Shown piece by piece: positions 8,765 through 17,007 of a stretch of 64,000 nucleotides of DNA. The notes below the pieces were generated by a model. The model made no database searches, was not told the DNA's origin, and worked only from the letters and a program-made list of their open reading frames with translations. Made by a program: the position numbers and the translations under genes. Within the stretch, counting starts at the first letter, position 1, and the number at the start of each line of letters is the position of its first letter. Source of the DNA: JASDSY01 sp041441465. GTDB lineage: Bacteria > Muiribacteriota > UBA9980. The stretch is taken from NCBI GenBank assembly GCA_041441465.1, contig JASDSY010000039.1, positions 1 to 64,000 on the forward strand, read 5' to 3'.

Positions 8765-10300
8765 TTATTTGGCGCGGACTTTAAGTTTCTCGCCGACTGC
8801 AATATTAGCATTTTCCATTGTTTTACCATTAATTTTGGCAAGCTCATGGGGCGACATTTTAAATTTTTTAGCTATTTTGATTATAGTATCTCCATTTTTC
8901 ACGACATAAGTCTTATAAGCTGTAGTTTTTATTTTTTTAGAAGTCTTAGCATCGGCAGTATCATTAGAGGCGCTATCGGCCATAATTTCATCGTCAATTT
9001 TGGTTTTTTTAGGTTTAATGTCATCTGTTTTTTTTTGAATTTTACTTTTTAATATTTCGCTAGCGATTTTATCTTTAAATCCTTCCTTACTGCATACAAA
9101 ATTTATTATACCAAGTGAAATGCGGGCGCAAACTTCCTCGAAATTATCCGAATTTCTTAAAAATGTCATATCAGCCGAATTTGAAAGATATGCGACTTCA
9201 ATTAAAATGGAAGGCATGTTTAAATTGCGCAATACCGCGAAATTTGCCTGTTTCGGAGAAACGACATTAAATCCTTTTACTCCTGAAAGATTTCTTGTAA
9301 TAATTTCCGCAAATATTCCGGATTCCTTTATATTTTCCTTTTGTTTCAGATCGATTAATATCGACTGCACCTGAAAGTCCTCTTCGTAAGCAATAGAATC
9401 GTCTAGCATTTCGGAGGCATTTTCAGTATTTTCAAGAAGCTGCGCCGCCTTATCCGACGATGCGCCCGAAGTAATGTAATAAGTTTCGAACCCGCGAATT
9501 TTTTTCAAATGATTCGCGTTAAAATGTATGGATATAAAAGCGTCTGCTGAGTATTGATTAGCAAGATAAACACGCCTGCTTAACGAATAAAATTGATCGC
9601 CAGTTCTTGTAAGATAAGCCTGGCAGACTCCGGTCGAATTAATATTTTCGCAAACTTCGCGCGCGACTTTCAAATTCAGGTCTTTTTCACGCTCGCCGGT
9701 AATAAGGCTTTTGGCGCCCGGATCTTTCCCGCCGTGACCGGCATCAATAACGACTACCGGCTTATTGCTTTTTTTAAACTTCTCAATTTCTGAAATTCTC
9801 GCCTCAAATTTTGAATAACTTTCATATGGCATATAAAAAACCAGCGCCACATAATGGCGTTTCCTGGTTTTGTCAAAGCCTTTTAAAACCCGCACCTGCG
9901 TTAATTTCAGTTGTCTTATTACGACTCTTGCATTATGGCCTGATTTTAATATCTTAAATCCCTGAATCAAATCACAATCAATCGATTGTGACATATTTCC
10001 CTCAATAAAATCACAATTCAAAAAATCGACGATATATTCAAGTTTATTAACCGACTCGATTTTACTTAATTGAGGCGTATTCGAAAAATAAAAACTTAAT
10101 TTTATATTATCAGAATTAAAATCTACTTTATGCGAATTAAGCGAATTTTGCGAACCTGCGGAAGCTTCAGGCGCCGGATATGAAAAAACATTTAATACCA
10201 AAAGAACAAACAATAAAAGTATTAAACATCTTTCAATAAATAGTTTTATAAAGTTAATATGAACTTTTAAACGCATTATAAATACACTTTTCACAGTCAA
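8765..10300 (-). CDS. N-acetylmuramoyl-L-alanine amidase (AMIN-amidase_3-LysM)
   Basis: Cleaves the bond between MurNAc and the stem peptide of peptidoglycan, usually to split daughter cells or open the wall. The 511-residue protein has an N-terminal membrane/signal segment (about 17-42), an AMIN-like beta domain (about 55-165) and an amidase_3 domain. The zinc-site motifs of the latter are VVVIDAGHGGKDPG (near 181), ISIHFNA and a Glu in SILIEVAYLSN. A C-terminal LysM (about 466-510, YVVKNGDTIIKIAKKF) binds glycan strands. E. coli AmiC has no LysM, so this is the variant seen in other phyla. The gene starts 17 bases after the 10318-11136 stop, so the two share the promoter at 11233-11261. A second in-frame ATG at residue 9 is possible. 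Confidence 0.93.
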   Translation of the reverse strand: MTVKSVFIMRLKVHINFIKLFIERCLILLLFVLLVLNVFSYPAPEASAGSQNSLNSHKVDFNSDNIKLSFYFSNTPQLSKIESVNKLEYIVDFLNCDFIEGNMSQSIDCDLIQGFKILKSGHNARVVIRQLKLTQVRVLKGFDKTRKRHYVALVFYMPYESYSKFEARISEIEKFKKSNKPVVVIDAGHGGKDPGAKSLITGEREKDLNLKVAREVCENINSTGVCQAYLTRTGDQFYSLSRRVYLANQYSADAFISIHFNANHLKKIRGFETYYITSGASSDKAAQLLENTENASEMLDDSIAYEEDFQVQSILIDLKQKENIKESGIFAEIITRNLSGVKGFNVVSPKQANFAVLRNLNMPSILIEVAYLSNSADMTFLRNSDNFEEVCARISLGIINFVCSKEGFKDKIASEILKSKIQKKTDDIKPKKTKIDDEIMADSASNDTADAKTSKKIKTTAYKTYVVKNGDTIIKIAKKFKMSPHELAKINGKTMENANIAVGEKLKVRAK

Positions 10301-10317
10301 TATAATAAAAAAATAAA

Positions 10318-11136
10318 TTATTTCGACTTCAAATTCTCTTTCAATTTCAGCTTTAATTGGTCAGCTTGACCGTCTTTTGAAATGGTTTTATCGGAACTAT
10401 TATTTTGTATATTAATTTTCAAATTTTTAAGTTCGCCGTTATTTTTAAAAGTTTCGCCGGTTTTTTTATGGAACTCGTCACGGTTACAGCTGCGTACCAC
10501 AAAATCATGTTCAATAACCATTCCCGGCTGGCCGATATGAATAGGCCACGGCTTATGCCTGATCATAATTTCATAGGTACCGAGAGGCAAATGATCGATT
10601 TTAAAATAACCGTCTTTATCGGCAGTAAACTTATACATTATCATCTGATGAGAAAGTGATTCGCCGTTAACCGAAACTTCTTCGCCACGGTAATTATCAT
10701 AATGATGTCCGGTGCTGTCATACCAGCAGCCGACAATGCGGCCAGTCAATTCAGACATTTTTTGAACCATATAAACTTTAACCGGCTGCATAATTTTAGG
10801 GTTTTTTAATGAAACGGCGACAGATGAATCGTAATAACCGTCTTTTTGCGCAGCCACATCCAAAAAATCAAATTTTTTCAATTGTTCTGATTTAGTATCG
10901 ACATTAAAAAAGCCTGAAGGTCCGGATGTAGTAAAAACCGACTTATTAATAGTTATAGAAGCGCTGTTAATATTTTTTTCCGAATTTTTATCAATTACCT
11001 TAAACAATATATATCTGTTATTATCGGCTGCCACCGCATAATACGCCGTCAAAAGAATAAATAATAAAACATAAACGCCTAATTTCAAAAGATGTTTTTG
11101 GCGTTCAGATATAGATATGAAATTTTTTAATTTCAT
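10318..11136 (-). CDS. Secreted protein with carboxypeptidase-regulatory-like beta-sandwich repeats
   Basis: A 272-residue protein with a signal segment at about residues 17-37. Two beta-sandwich units follow: about 40-125 (VIDKNSEKNINSASITIN ... KDGYYDSS) and 130-215 (TGRIVG ... GYFKIDHLPLGTYEIMI). The 'G.F.I..lP.G.Y.i' pattern is that of CarboxypepD_reg/SpaA-like folds. The C-terminal tail is Lys/Asn-rich and probably disordered. It is the first gene after a near-consensus promoter and is followed within 17 bases by the cell-wall amidase. It may present or tether envelope components; no enzymatic motif is visible. Confidence 0.8.
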   Translation of the reverse strand: MKLKNFISISERQKHLLKLGVYVLLFILLTAYYAVAADNNRYILFKVIDKNSEKNINSASITINKSVFTTSGPSGFFNVDTKSEQLKKFDFLDVAAQKDGYYDSSVAVSLKNPKIMQPVKVYMVQKMSELTGRIVGCWYDSTGHHYDNYRGEEVSVNGESLSHQMIMYKFTADKDGYFKIDHLPLGTYEIMIRHKPWPIHIGQPGMVIEHDFVVRSCNRDEFHKKTGETFKNNGELKNLKINIQNNSSDKTISKDGQADQLKLKLKENLKSK

Positions 11137-11232
11137 AATATGAAAACACTTCCTTGTTTTTTATATTTAAAGATATTTACACACGATAAAAGAACCTTTG
11201 CTATAAATACCTGGAATAAACCGCAGGTGGTT

Positions 11233-11261
11233 ATTATAACTAATAGTATGAATAAAGTCAA
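11233..11261 (-). promoter_or_regulatory. Near-consensus sigma70 promoter for the 11136-8765 operon
   Basis: Read on the minus strand: -35 TTGACT (11261-11256), a 17-base spacer and -10 TATAAT (11238-11233). Predicted start near 11226 gives a ~90-base leader before the ATG at 11136. Confidence 0.8.
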
Positions 11262-11304
11262 ACACTAAGCGAGGTTATAGTTAATTTAAGAAAAAAACAT
11301 AAAT

Positions 11305-11340
11305 AAAAAAGGACTGTAAAAACTTTACAGTCCTTTTTTA
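11305..11340 (-). terminator. Terminator of the tRNA-Ile/tRNA-Ala unit
   Basis: A perfect 10-bp stem, GGACTGTAAA (11311-11320) and TTTACAGTCC (11324-11333), has a 3-base loop. A runs lie on the left and T runs on the right, so it can work in both directions. On the minus strand it lies directly downstream of tRNA-Ala and separates the tRNA unit from the next promoter. Confidence 0.9.
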
Positions 11341-11348
11341 TTTATTAG

Positions 11349-11421
11349 TGGAGGTGAGCGGGATCGAACCGCTGGCCCTATGCTTGCAAGGCATATGCTC
11401 TCCCAGCTGAGCTACACCCCC
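11349..11421 (-). tRNA. tRNA-Ala (UGC)
   Basis: The minus strand folds into a full cloverleaf: acceptor GGGGGTG with CACCTCC, D arm AGCTCAGCTGGGAGAGC, anticodon stem TATGC/GCATA with loop CTTGCAA, and T arm GCGGTTCGATCCCGC. The anticodon is TGC. The G3-U70 wobble pair, the main identity signal for alanyl-tRNA synthetase, is present. The 3' CCA is not encoded. Second gene of a two-tRNA transcript. Confidence 0.97.
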
Positions 11422-11457
11422 GTATTTTTACATCAACGCTATTGCCTGTGAGCGACA

Positions 11458-11531
<74 letters not shown>

Positions 11532-11588
11532 GAGTGTTTTTATTTTTGCCCCCAAACATTTAGCTCGCTTGTCAATTAAGTGATTCCA

Positions 11589-11617
11589 ATTATATCACAC
11601 TGTTAAACTATTGTCAA
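11589..11617 (-). promoter_or_regulatory. Consensus promoter of the tRNA-Ile/tRNA-Ala unit
   Basis: On the minus strand: -35 TTGACA (11617-11612), exactly 17 bases, extended -10 TGa-TATAAT (hexamer 11594-11589). Every base of both hexamers matches consensus. Start predicted near 11582, about 50 bases before the tRNA-Ile 5' end. Confidence 0.92.
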
Positions 11618-11697
11618 GTTATTTTTGAAAAATATTTATTTATTTTATTTTATTATTAAAATACCTATTTAAATTGCTTTTTCATTATATTTTCTTA

Positions 11698-12522
11698 TTA
11701 CCGTTCCGCCATATAAAAAACTTTTTTTATATTTCCATTTTCAAATTTTACATTTAATTCCCCGAACATCGGACACTGACCATATAAACAATTCATCGCC
11801 GCCGCTATTCCGATAGCATTTTTATTCACTGTTTCGTAAATAGCGCGGTTATAAGCTTCGCTTAAAACTGTAACATTACCGGATTTATCAACTGCCGCCA
11901 GCCTGTATTCTGCTTTAATTTTTGTGCCGTTGTCTTTATAAAACGAGGTAAGCCCCACCGCATATATATTATTAGAATCAAGATATGCAGTCTTTTGATT
12001 AAAAAATAAAAATTTCCTGTTATAGTAAATAGTTTTATCAGCTTTTACAAATGTATAATAACTTCCGTCTGCGCATTGAAAAGCCTCGCAAAAGCCTATT
12101 ACCAAAATACAGGTGACAAAAACTTTCAAAATTACCCGCGCCGGTAAAAAATTATTTGAAATAATCGTTCCGGAGCGGCGTTTGCCGAAAAAATGAAAAA
12201 ATAAAATGAAAAATATCGCGTAAATAACTATTTCGGCGTAATGTTCGATATTCAATATTATCATAGAGGGCGCCTTAAAATTTAATATATCAGGTATCGA
12301 ATTTATCAGTTTCGAATCAGGGATATAAAAATCGACATTTAAATAGTCTTTGGGAACGCGCCATAAAAAAAATGCGAATATCCCAATCCCGATCACAAGA
12401 CACCATATTAAAATTTTTGAATTTAACTCATCGGAAGCTTCAGCTGCTGGAATTGTATTTGAATGCTGATTAAGATTTTGTATCGGTTGAAATGCCGATT
12501 TCTTTTCGTTCTTTAATTCCAT
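11698..12522 (-). CDS. Membrane protein of unknown function
   Basis: A 274-residue protein with a polar N-terminus, then three hydrophobic segments: about 35-54 (ILIWCLVIGIGIFAFFLW), 91-110 (AEIVIYAIFFILFFHFF) and 127-145 (VILKVFVTCILVIGFCEAF). The last ~125 residues are soluble and beta-rich (TYYNRKFLFF, AYLDSNNIYAVGL, YRLAAVDKSGNV) with a CLYGQC pair. It starts just beyond the terminator of the neighbouring gene (12541-12570) with a GAGG ribosome binding site. I do not recognise the family. A membrane-anchored sensor or assembly factor is possible, but nothing shows it. Confidence 0.7.
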   Translation of the reverse strand: MELKNEKKSAFQPIQNLNQHSNTIPAAEASDELNSKILIWCLVIGIGIFAFFLWRVPKDYLNVDFYIPDSKLINSIPDILNFKAPSMIILNIEHYAEIVIYAIFFILFFHFFGKRRSGTIISNNFLPARVILKVFVTCILVIGFCEAFQCADGSYYTFVKADKTIYYNRKFLFFNQKTAYLDSNNIYAVGLTSFYKDNGTKIKAEYRLAAVDKSGNVTVLSEAYNRAIYETVNKNAIGIAAAMNCLYGQCPMFGELNVKFENGNIKKVFYMAER

Positions 12523-12540
12523 ATAACCTCAAAAATAAAA

Positions 12541-12570
12541 AACAAAGGCTGATTTGAATCAGCCTTTGTT
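12541..12570 (-). terminator. Terminator of the 12600-14009 gene
   Basis: A perfect 13-bp stem, AACAAAGGCTGAT (12541-12553) and ATCAGCCTTTGTT (12558-12570), with a 4-base loop. On the minus strand it is followed by a T-rich stretch. It ends transcription 30 bases past the stop at 12600. Confidence 0.9.
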
Positions 12571-12599
12571 TTAAAAATATTTTATTCAAACAATAAAAA

Positions 12600-14009
12600 T
12601 TAATCCCACGGCATCCATGAATTAAGAGCTTTTATACGTTTTTTTGCATCTTCTGCAAAACTCGTCTGCGGAAACTTATCGATAATTTGCTGATATACAG
12701 CCTGCGCGCCGATTTTATCCTTAAATCTTTCGCAGCATTGTCCCATCGCATAAAGCGCTTCCGGCATACGTTTAGAGGCAGGAAACGCACTCATCCACCA
12801 TGACAGCATATTTTTAGCTTTTTCATAATGCTTTTTAGAACCTATACCCAGGAAGCCGCCGGTTTTAACATTGACAAGCATTGAAGCGATGTTCAATGTC
12901 GTTTCTTCTTTTAGAATTTCAGGACGATTTAAATAATGTGTTATAAAAATTGTAAGCGCTGTTTTATCCTCGCCTTTTTTCTGATTTGTAACACCTGCAT
13001 ACCAGAACGCCTGGTCGCGTAATGCCGGCGAGGCGTTTACAGGCTCCTCGATAAGAATCAAGTTAAATCTTAATAAAGCAGTCCTGTAATCATTCCTGTT
13101 TAACGCTTCTAAACCTATGGATAAATGGTCCTGAAATGACAACTTAATGCCGTTCGAAAAATGCATATAATTATCGGCTTTTTGAGCTCCGACCTGAAAA
13201 GCCTGATTATAAACCTGTCCGTATCTTGCTTCACGGCCGTAGCGCATTCCGTCGAAATTGCCGTCATTACGCCCCTGCATAATTCCGCTGTTATAACCTA
13301 TGGCATAATAATTCCCGTTACGGCTTATTTTTTCGTTGAGTTCGGCTGAAACGACCGGTCCTCTTCTATTGCTTGCTGTATTTTCAATTGCAATAGCGCG
13401 GCCCTGAAAATTTAATTTTTCTATCAAATCGCCAAGTTCCATCGAATTGTATACATAATTATCATATTTCGATAAAAATTTATTATATCCGTCACGTTCT
13501 CCGTCGCGAACTCCGTCCTGTTCGCCCTGTTTAAGCCCGTTCTGATAGCCGCCGGAATAAGCTTCGCGATAACCGGCAAAGTACCCGTCATTATAGCCTT
13601 GTTCATAAGAAGGATCGGCGTTATAAGGATTGCTGTGAGCCGGCACATTCGGGTTGTACGGCGCACCTGGAACCGGAGATGGGCCAGGGTTATACGGACC
13701 GGGATTATAAGGAGTCACAGGCGGCTGATATGGCGCCGGACCGTTTGGATTCGGCGGAGCGGGAATATTATAGCCGCAGTTCGGGCATTTATAAGTCCCG
13801 TAAGAACCCATGCCGTTATCGCCAGGCTGATTATATTCACGATGGCAATTCGGGCATTCATGTTTGTGGCCGACATGCATTGGATCATAATGTCTGGAAG
13901 CAGCAGAAGTTGATTTTGCAGAAACGGCAATATTATCTTTAGCGGCAGCAACCGTATAATTTCCGGCCAGTATAGCCGCAACCGTAACCATAGCGATAGT
14001 TTTTCTCAT
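12600..14009 (-). CDS. Secreted zinc-ribbon, Gly-Tyr-Asp repeat and TPR protein
   Basis: A 469-residue exported protein: signal peptide (about 1-23), then a double CxxC pair (CPNC about 52-55 and CPNCG about 75-79) that looks like a zinc ribbon. A Pro/Asn/Gly-Tyr-rich linker (about 84-135) follows. Next come repeats of the type GYNDGYFAGYREAYSGGY and QGEQDGVRDGERDGY (about 138-172), resembling the Gly-every-fourth helical repeats of Yae1/FliH-like segments. The C-terminal ~170 residues form TPR-like helices similar to YbgF/BamD-type repeats. A zinc ribbon in an exported protein is unusual. It has its own promoter (14068-14096) and terminator. Function unknown; scaffold in the envelope is my inference. 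Confidence 0.75.
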   Translation of the reverse strand: MRKTIAMVTVAAILAGNYTVAAAKDNIAVSAKSTSAASRHYDPMHVGHKHECPNCHREYNQPGDNGMGSYGTYKCPNCGYNIPAPPNPNGPAPYQPPVTPYNPGPYNPGPSPVPGAPYNPNVPAHSNPYNADPSYEQGYNDGYFAGYREAYSGGYQNGLKQGEQDGVRDGERDGYNKFLSKYDNYVYNSMELGDLIEKLNFQGRAIAIENTASNRRGPVVSAELNEKISRNGNYYAIGYNSGIMQGRNDGNFDGMRYGREARYGQVYNQAFQVGAQKADNYMHFSNGIKLSFQDHLSIGLEALNRNDYRTALLRFNLILIEEPVNASPALRDQAFWYAGVTNQKKGEDKTALTIFITHYLNRPEILKEETTLNIASMLVNVKTGGFLGIGSKKHYEKAKNMLSWWMSAFPASKRMPEALYAMGQCCERFKDKIGAQAVYQQIIDKFPQTSFAEDAKKRIKALNSWMPWD

Positions 14010-14067
14010 TAAATAACCCCTTCCGTTAATAAATTTTTATTTTTATAACTTTTAAAACAGCAAATAT

Positions 14068-14096
14068 ATTATACTAAAAATTTTATTCATCCGCAA
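14068..14096 (-). promoter_or_regulatory. Probable promoter of the 12600-14009 gene
   Basis: Minus strand: weak -35 TTGCGG (14096-14091), 17-base spacer, perfect -10 TATAAT (14073-14068). The leader would be about 52 bases and ends with GGAAGGGG before the ATG. Confidence 0.6.
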
Positions 14097-14158
14097 TGAA
14101 CCCTGCTTATTTTTTATATGTAAAATTTTCAGATTCCAACTCGTAATGACGTATAATT

Positions 14159-15004
14159 TTATTCAAGCGAAGCAGAGACTATATCTGAATGTTCCGATTT
14201 AACGCTGTCGTCCATATCGTTTTTAGCGAATGCAACCACGTAATAATAATAAGTCTTGCCGGCTTTAACAAGCTGATCTTCAAAGGTTACGCCTGAATTT
14301 ATTTTTTTTATGAGCAAGAAATCGTCATTACGCCCGCTTAATGACCTATAAATAAAGTAACCGGTTGCGCCGCGCGCAGGCGACCATTGCAGCATAATAG
14401 AATTTTCCGACGATGAAATTTTGACATTATCTGGAATCGCCGGAGTTTCTAACGCTTTACGAATTTTTTTAGGTTTGGGCTGTTCTTCTTCGGCAGGTTT
14501 TTTGTACTCCAGCCGCGGCTCATCTGCCGGCTCGTCTTCGCTTAATTCCTCTTTTTTGGGTTTGGACGGTTTTTCCGTCTCAGGCGCTGTATATGACTTA
14601 GGGCGGCTCGACCCGACTTTATGAGGCGGTTCTTCTTTAGGTTTAGACGGTTCACCTGCCATATTAACGCCGATGACGTTTGAGCTGCCGATTTCTTTAT
14701 TTTTGCTGTCCGCAGCGGCAACTAAATACGAATAAAATTTTCCTTTTTGAACATCCGAATCTGTATAAACGGTATCATCGCCGGCAAATCCTATTATTTT
14801 AAATACTCCGCCGTTTTCAGATTTTTTGACAAAATATCCGCGAACCGCTCCAGGCGCGGGCTGCCAGCTTAAAAACACGCCTTCTTTTTTTATTTTATAA
14901 CTTAATCCGCTCGGCCCCTGGGCATAGGCTGATGGATAAACAGAAGCCAAAAATGACATAATTATGAATAAAAATATAATTGTTTTTAAATATTTCAAAT
15001 ACAT
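14159..15004 (-). CDS. Secreted protein with two fibronectin type III-like domains
   Basis: A 281-residue protein with a signal peptide (about 1-28, ending PSAYAQG). Two fibronectin III-like domains are separated by a low-complexity Lys/Glu/Pro/Ser linker (about 118-188). Domain 1 is about 32-112 (VFLSWQPAPGAVRGYFVKK ... FYSYLVAAAD) and domain 2 about 190-280 (IMLQWSPARGATGYFIYRS ... YYYYVVAFA). Such pairs usually mediate protein or polysaccharide contacts at the cell surface. The ATG is preceded by GAGGTGA. It sits 43 bases after the Tim44-like gene, so they are likely co-transcribed. No catalytic motif. Confidence 0.85.
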   Translation of the reverse strand: MYLKYLKTIIFLFIIMSFLASVYPSAYAQGPSGLSYKIKKEGVFLSWQPAPGAVRGYFVKKSENGGVFKIIGFAGDDTVYTDSDVQKGKFYSYLVAAADSKNKEIGSSNVIGVNMAGEPSKPKEEPPHKVGSSRPKSYTAPETEKPSKPKKEELSEDEPADEPRLEYKKPAEEEQPKPKKIRKALETPAIPDNVKISSSENSIMLQWSPARGATGYFIYRSLSGRNDDFLLIKKINSGVTFEDQLVKAGKTYYYYVVAFAKNDMDDSVKSEHSDIVSASLE

Positions 15005-15047
15005 AAAATATCACCTCGAAAATTGAACGCAATGCATAAAAACTTAA

Positions 15048-15992
15048 TTATTCGGATATTTCATCAACGACAAAACCGTCGGATGTTTTTACGAAACACC
15101 ACAATTCCGTAAATTCATCAGCTATTTCATTGCTGCCGTCAATAATCTGTCCGTTATATTCGTTAACATAATAATCAATCATCGAAGCAGTTATATAAGC
15201 CTTAACAAAATTAGCGGTGGCTTCGACAATTCTTATCTGATGAATTTTGATATTTTCCATCACGTTCCGCTCGCCGCGCGAAATCATATCGTTTATATCG
15301 GCGCTGTGTTCGCGAAAAAGGCGGTCGCTCATGTATCGCTGCGCGATAAACGGATTTCTTGAACTCCAGGCATTCTGCACGACCATAAACACGTCATGTA
15401 TTCTTTGTTCTAACTGCGGATTGGAAATGTTATAAGATGAGTTATAATCAGAATCGAAGGGTTCGAGGCCACTGCCCTGTCTTGAAAATTGCGACGAGCT
15501 GCCGTAGGTATTATAGTCACTGCCGTATGAATAAGAATCGGCGCCATATGAATACTGGCTCTGGCCGCGGGTTAAAGCTTTATAAATAAGATAAATTACG
15601 AGGCCGGCAACACCAAAAAAGGCTATAATTATAAAGATAGTAAAAAATGACATCGACGATGAGCCGCCGCTATAGTAGCCGCTCGAACCATAACTAGATG
15701 AGTAACTGCGCCTGCCGTAATAATTAGATCCGCCATAACCGCTCGAATACGGCCTTGAATAACTTCCGCTATAGCTCGAACTGCTGGTATATGGCTTGCT
15801 GTAGCTCGAATAACTGCGGCTTGCGCTCGTGCCGCGATAACTGCTGCTGCGGCTGCTGTAGCTTTTACTTGACGAACGGCTGGTACGCCCCGCGCGCGCC
15901 TGACTTTCGTCAATATACCACGCGAGTAAATTTAAAAATATCAGTGCAATGACAAAAAAATATTTAATTGCCATATTTTTTTTAAAAATCAT
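15048..15992 (-). CDS. Tim44-like domain membrane protein
   Basis: A 314-residue protein: a first hydrophobic segment (about 9-27), a long Ser/Tyr/Gly/Arg-rich low-complexity stretch (about 33-115), a second transmembrane helix (about 118-138, FFTIFIIIAFFGVAGLVIYLIY) and a C-terminal alpha+beta domain (about 190-314). That last domain matches the Tim44/MRP-L45 pattern seen in bacterial membrane proteins (helix pair, then IHQIRIVEATANFVKAYITASMIDYYV and a final WxFVK strand). In bacteria its role is not established; lipid or small-ligand binding is suspected for the family. AAAAGG precedes the ATG. The extreme Ser/Tyr repeat part is probably disordered and extracytoplasmic. Confidence 0.82.
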   Translation of the reverse strand: MIFKKNMAIKYFFVIALIFLNLLAWYIDESQARAGRTSRSSSKSYSSRSSSYRGTSASRSYSSYSKPYTSSSSYSGSYSRPYSSGYGGSNYYGRRSYSSSYGSSGYYSGGSSSMSFFTIFIIIAFFGVAGLVIYLIYKALTRGQSQYSYGADSYSYGSDYNTYGSSSQFSRQGSGLEPFDSDYNSSYNISNPQLEQRIHDVFMVVQNAWSSRNPFIAQRYMSDRLFREHSADINDMISRGERNVMENIKIHQIRIVEATANFVKAYITASMIDYYVNEYNGQIIDGSNEIADEFTELWCFVKTSDGFVVDEISE

Positions 15993-16044
15993 AAAGACGA
16001 CCTTTTAAAAAATTTCGATAATTAAATAATCATTATAAAAAATA

Positions 16045-16821
16045 TTATTTTTCCGGCTTTATTTTTTCATTAACAGATTTAATTTCAGAATTGTTTTCGG
16101 CCGCCGGTTTCGGAGTATTTGAATTGCAGTTATTTCCCACAGGAGCAGTCTCAAAGTACGCCGGCATAAAATAACTCAAAATCAGGCATAGCGCGACAAA
16201 AATAATTGATATTAAAAGCGTGTTATAAAGCATTCCATTTTTTACCGAATTTAATTTTGAAGATAACGAAGAAATTGAAATATCGGCTCCAAGCAAATAA
16301 TAAGCGCCGGAAGCCATTTTTACAGGAATAATTACCGAACGGAAATTGCCGTATTCATCTTCAAATTCTTCGAAAACCGTTTCACCGTTTGAAAATGATT
16401 TTATAACGTTCTCGCTGGCGGAATTGTAAATCTTAAAAAACTTATCGTAGCTTTTTTTTTCTAATTCTTCTTTAGTAGCGCTTAAAGATGTAAAGACTAT
16501 TTTATCGCCGAATTTTCCCATAGAATAAACGTAATCGACACCGCATTTCGCGGCTAATTCCGACAAAACGGCCACATTTTTTTCGTGCTCGCCGTCAGAA
16601 ACAGATTTTTCGTCGGTTATCTTATCGTGAAAATCGGTTCCTATAACGTATTTTACTCCATTGGCAGCGGCCAGAAGCCGATCATCAGCGTCCTGCAGCA
16701 GCAAACCGCGCATTACGTTATAATTAAGTATAAAATCAAACAGGAAACCACAAGCTAATAGAAATGATATAGCGAGCGAAAGAAGCATTATTTTTTTTGA
16801 GAATGAATTTTGTTTTTTCAT
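16045..16821 (-). CDS. Membrane sensor-like protein without an output domain
   Basis: The protein has a cytoplasmic start, TM1 (about 10-32), an extracytoplasmic domain of ~150 residues resembling a PAS/Cache sensor (YVYSMGKFGDKIVFTS ... YGNFRSVIIPVKMASGAYYLLGADIS), TM2 (about 203-224) and only ~35 polar residues after it. So it has the sensory half of a chemoreceptor or kinase but no HAMP, methyl-accepting or kinase part. The start is set at 16821 because a perfect extended -10 (TGGTATAAT, 16828-16836) places +1 on that ATG; the upstream ATG at 16884 would precede the promoter. It is divergent from cheW. Partnership with the CheW or hybrid kinase is inference. Confidence 0.75.
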   Translation of the reverse strand: MKKQNSFSKKIMLLSLAISFLLACGFLFDFILNYNVMRGLLLQDADDRLLAAANGVKYVIGTDFHDKITDEKSVSDGEHEKNVAVLSELAAKCGVDYVYSMGKFGDKIVFTSLSATKEELEKKSYDKFFKIYNSASENVIKSFSNGETVFEEFEDEYGNFRSVIIPVKMASGAYYLLGADISISSLSSKLNSVKNGMLYNTLLISIIFVALCLILSYFMPAYFETAPVGNNCNSNTPKPAAENNSEIKSVNEKIKPEK

Positions 16822-16827
16822 ATTTTT

Positions 16828-16836
16828 ATTATACCA
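16828..16836 (-). promoter_or_regulatory. Extended -10 promoter, predicted leaderless transcript
   Basis: On the minus strand TGg-TATAAT occupies 16836-16828. With the usual 7-base spacing the transcript would begin at 16821, the A of the proposed ATG. No Shine-Dalgarno sequence precedes that ATG. No clear -35 is visible, which extended -10 promoters tolerate. Confidence 0.5.
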
Positions 16837-16943
16837 CATTTCATCAAAAATAAAAAATATTTTATTCATGACAATTAAAGTCAATTATTTTATAATTTCA
16901 ACGTGCAATATTTCTACTAAATTTCTATTTTTTCTATTTCTTA

Positions 16944-16972
16944 TTGATAAATTAATATAGTTGTGATATTAT
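16944..16972 (+). promoter_or_regulatory. Promoter of cheW
   Basis: -35 TTGATA (16944-16949), 17-base spacer, extended -10 TGa-TATTAT (hexamer 16967-16972). Start predicted near 16979. AAGGAGG at 16995-17001 is followed by the ATG after 6 bases. Confidence 0.8.
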
Positions 16973-17007
16973 GAAATCATAATCTGAAATAAACAAGGAG
17001 GCAAATT

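Noticed and set aside
13599..13913. Arg/Ile-rich open frame opposite the 12600-14009 gene
   Set aside because: Low-complexity reading of a Pro/Asn/Tyr-rich coding region in another frame; no start signal and no family resemblance.
15629..15913. Ala/Val-rich open frame inside the Tim44-like gene
   Set aside because: It is the alternate frame of the Ser/Tyr/Arg repeats in that gene; same strand but out of frame and without a ribosome binding site.
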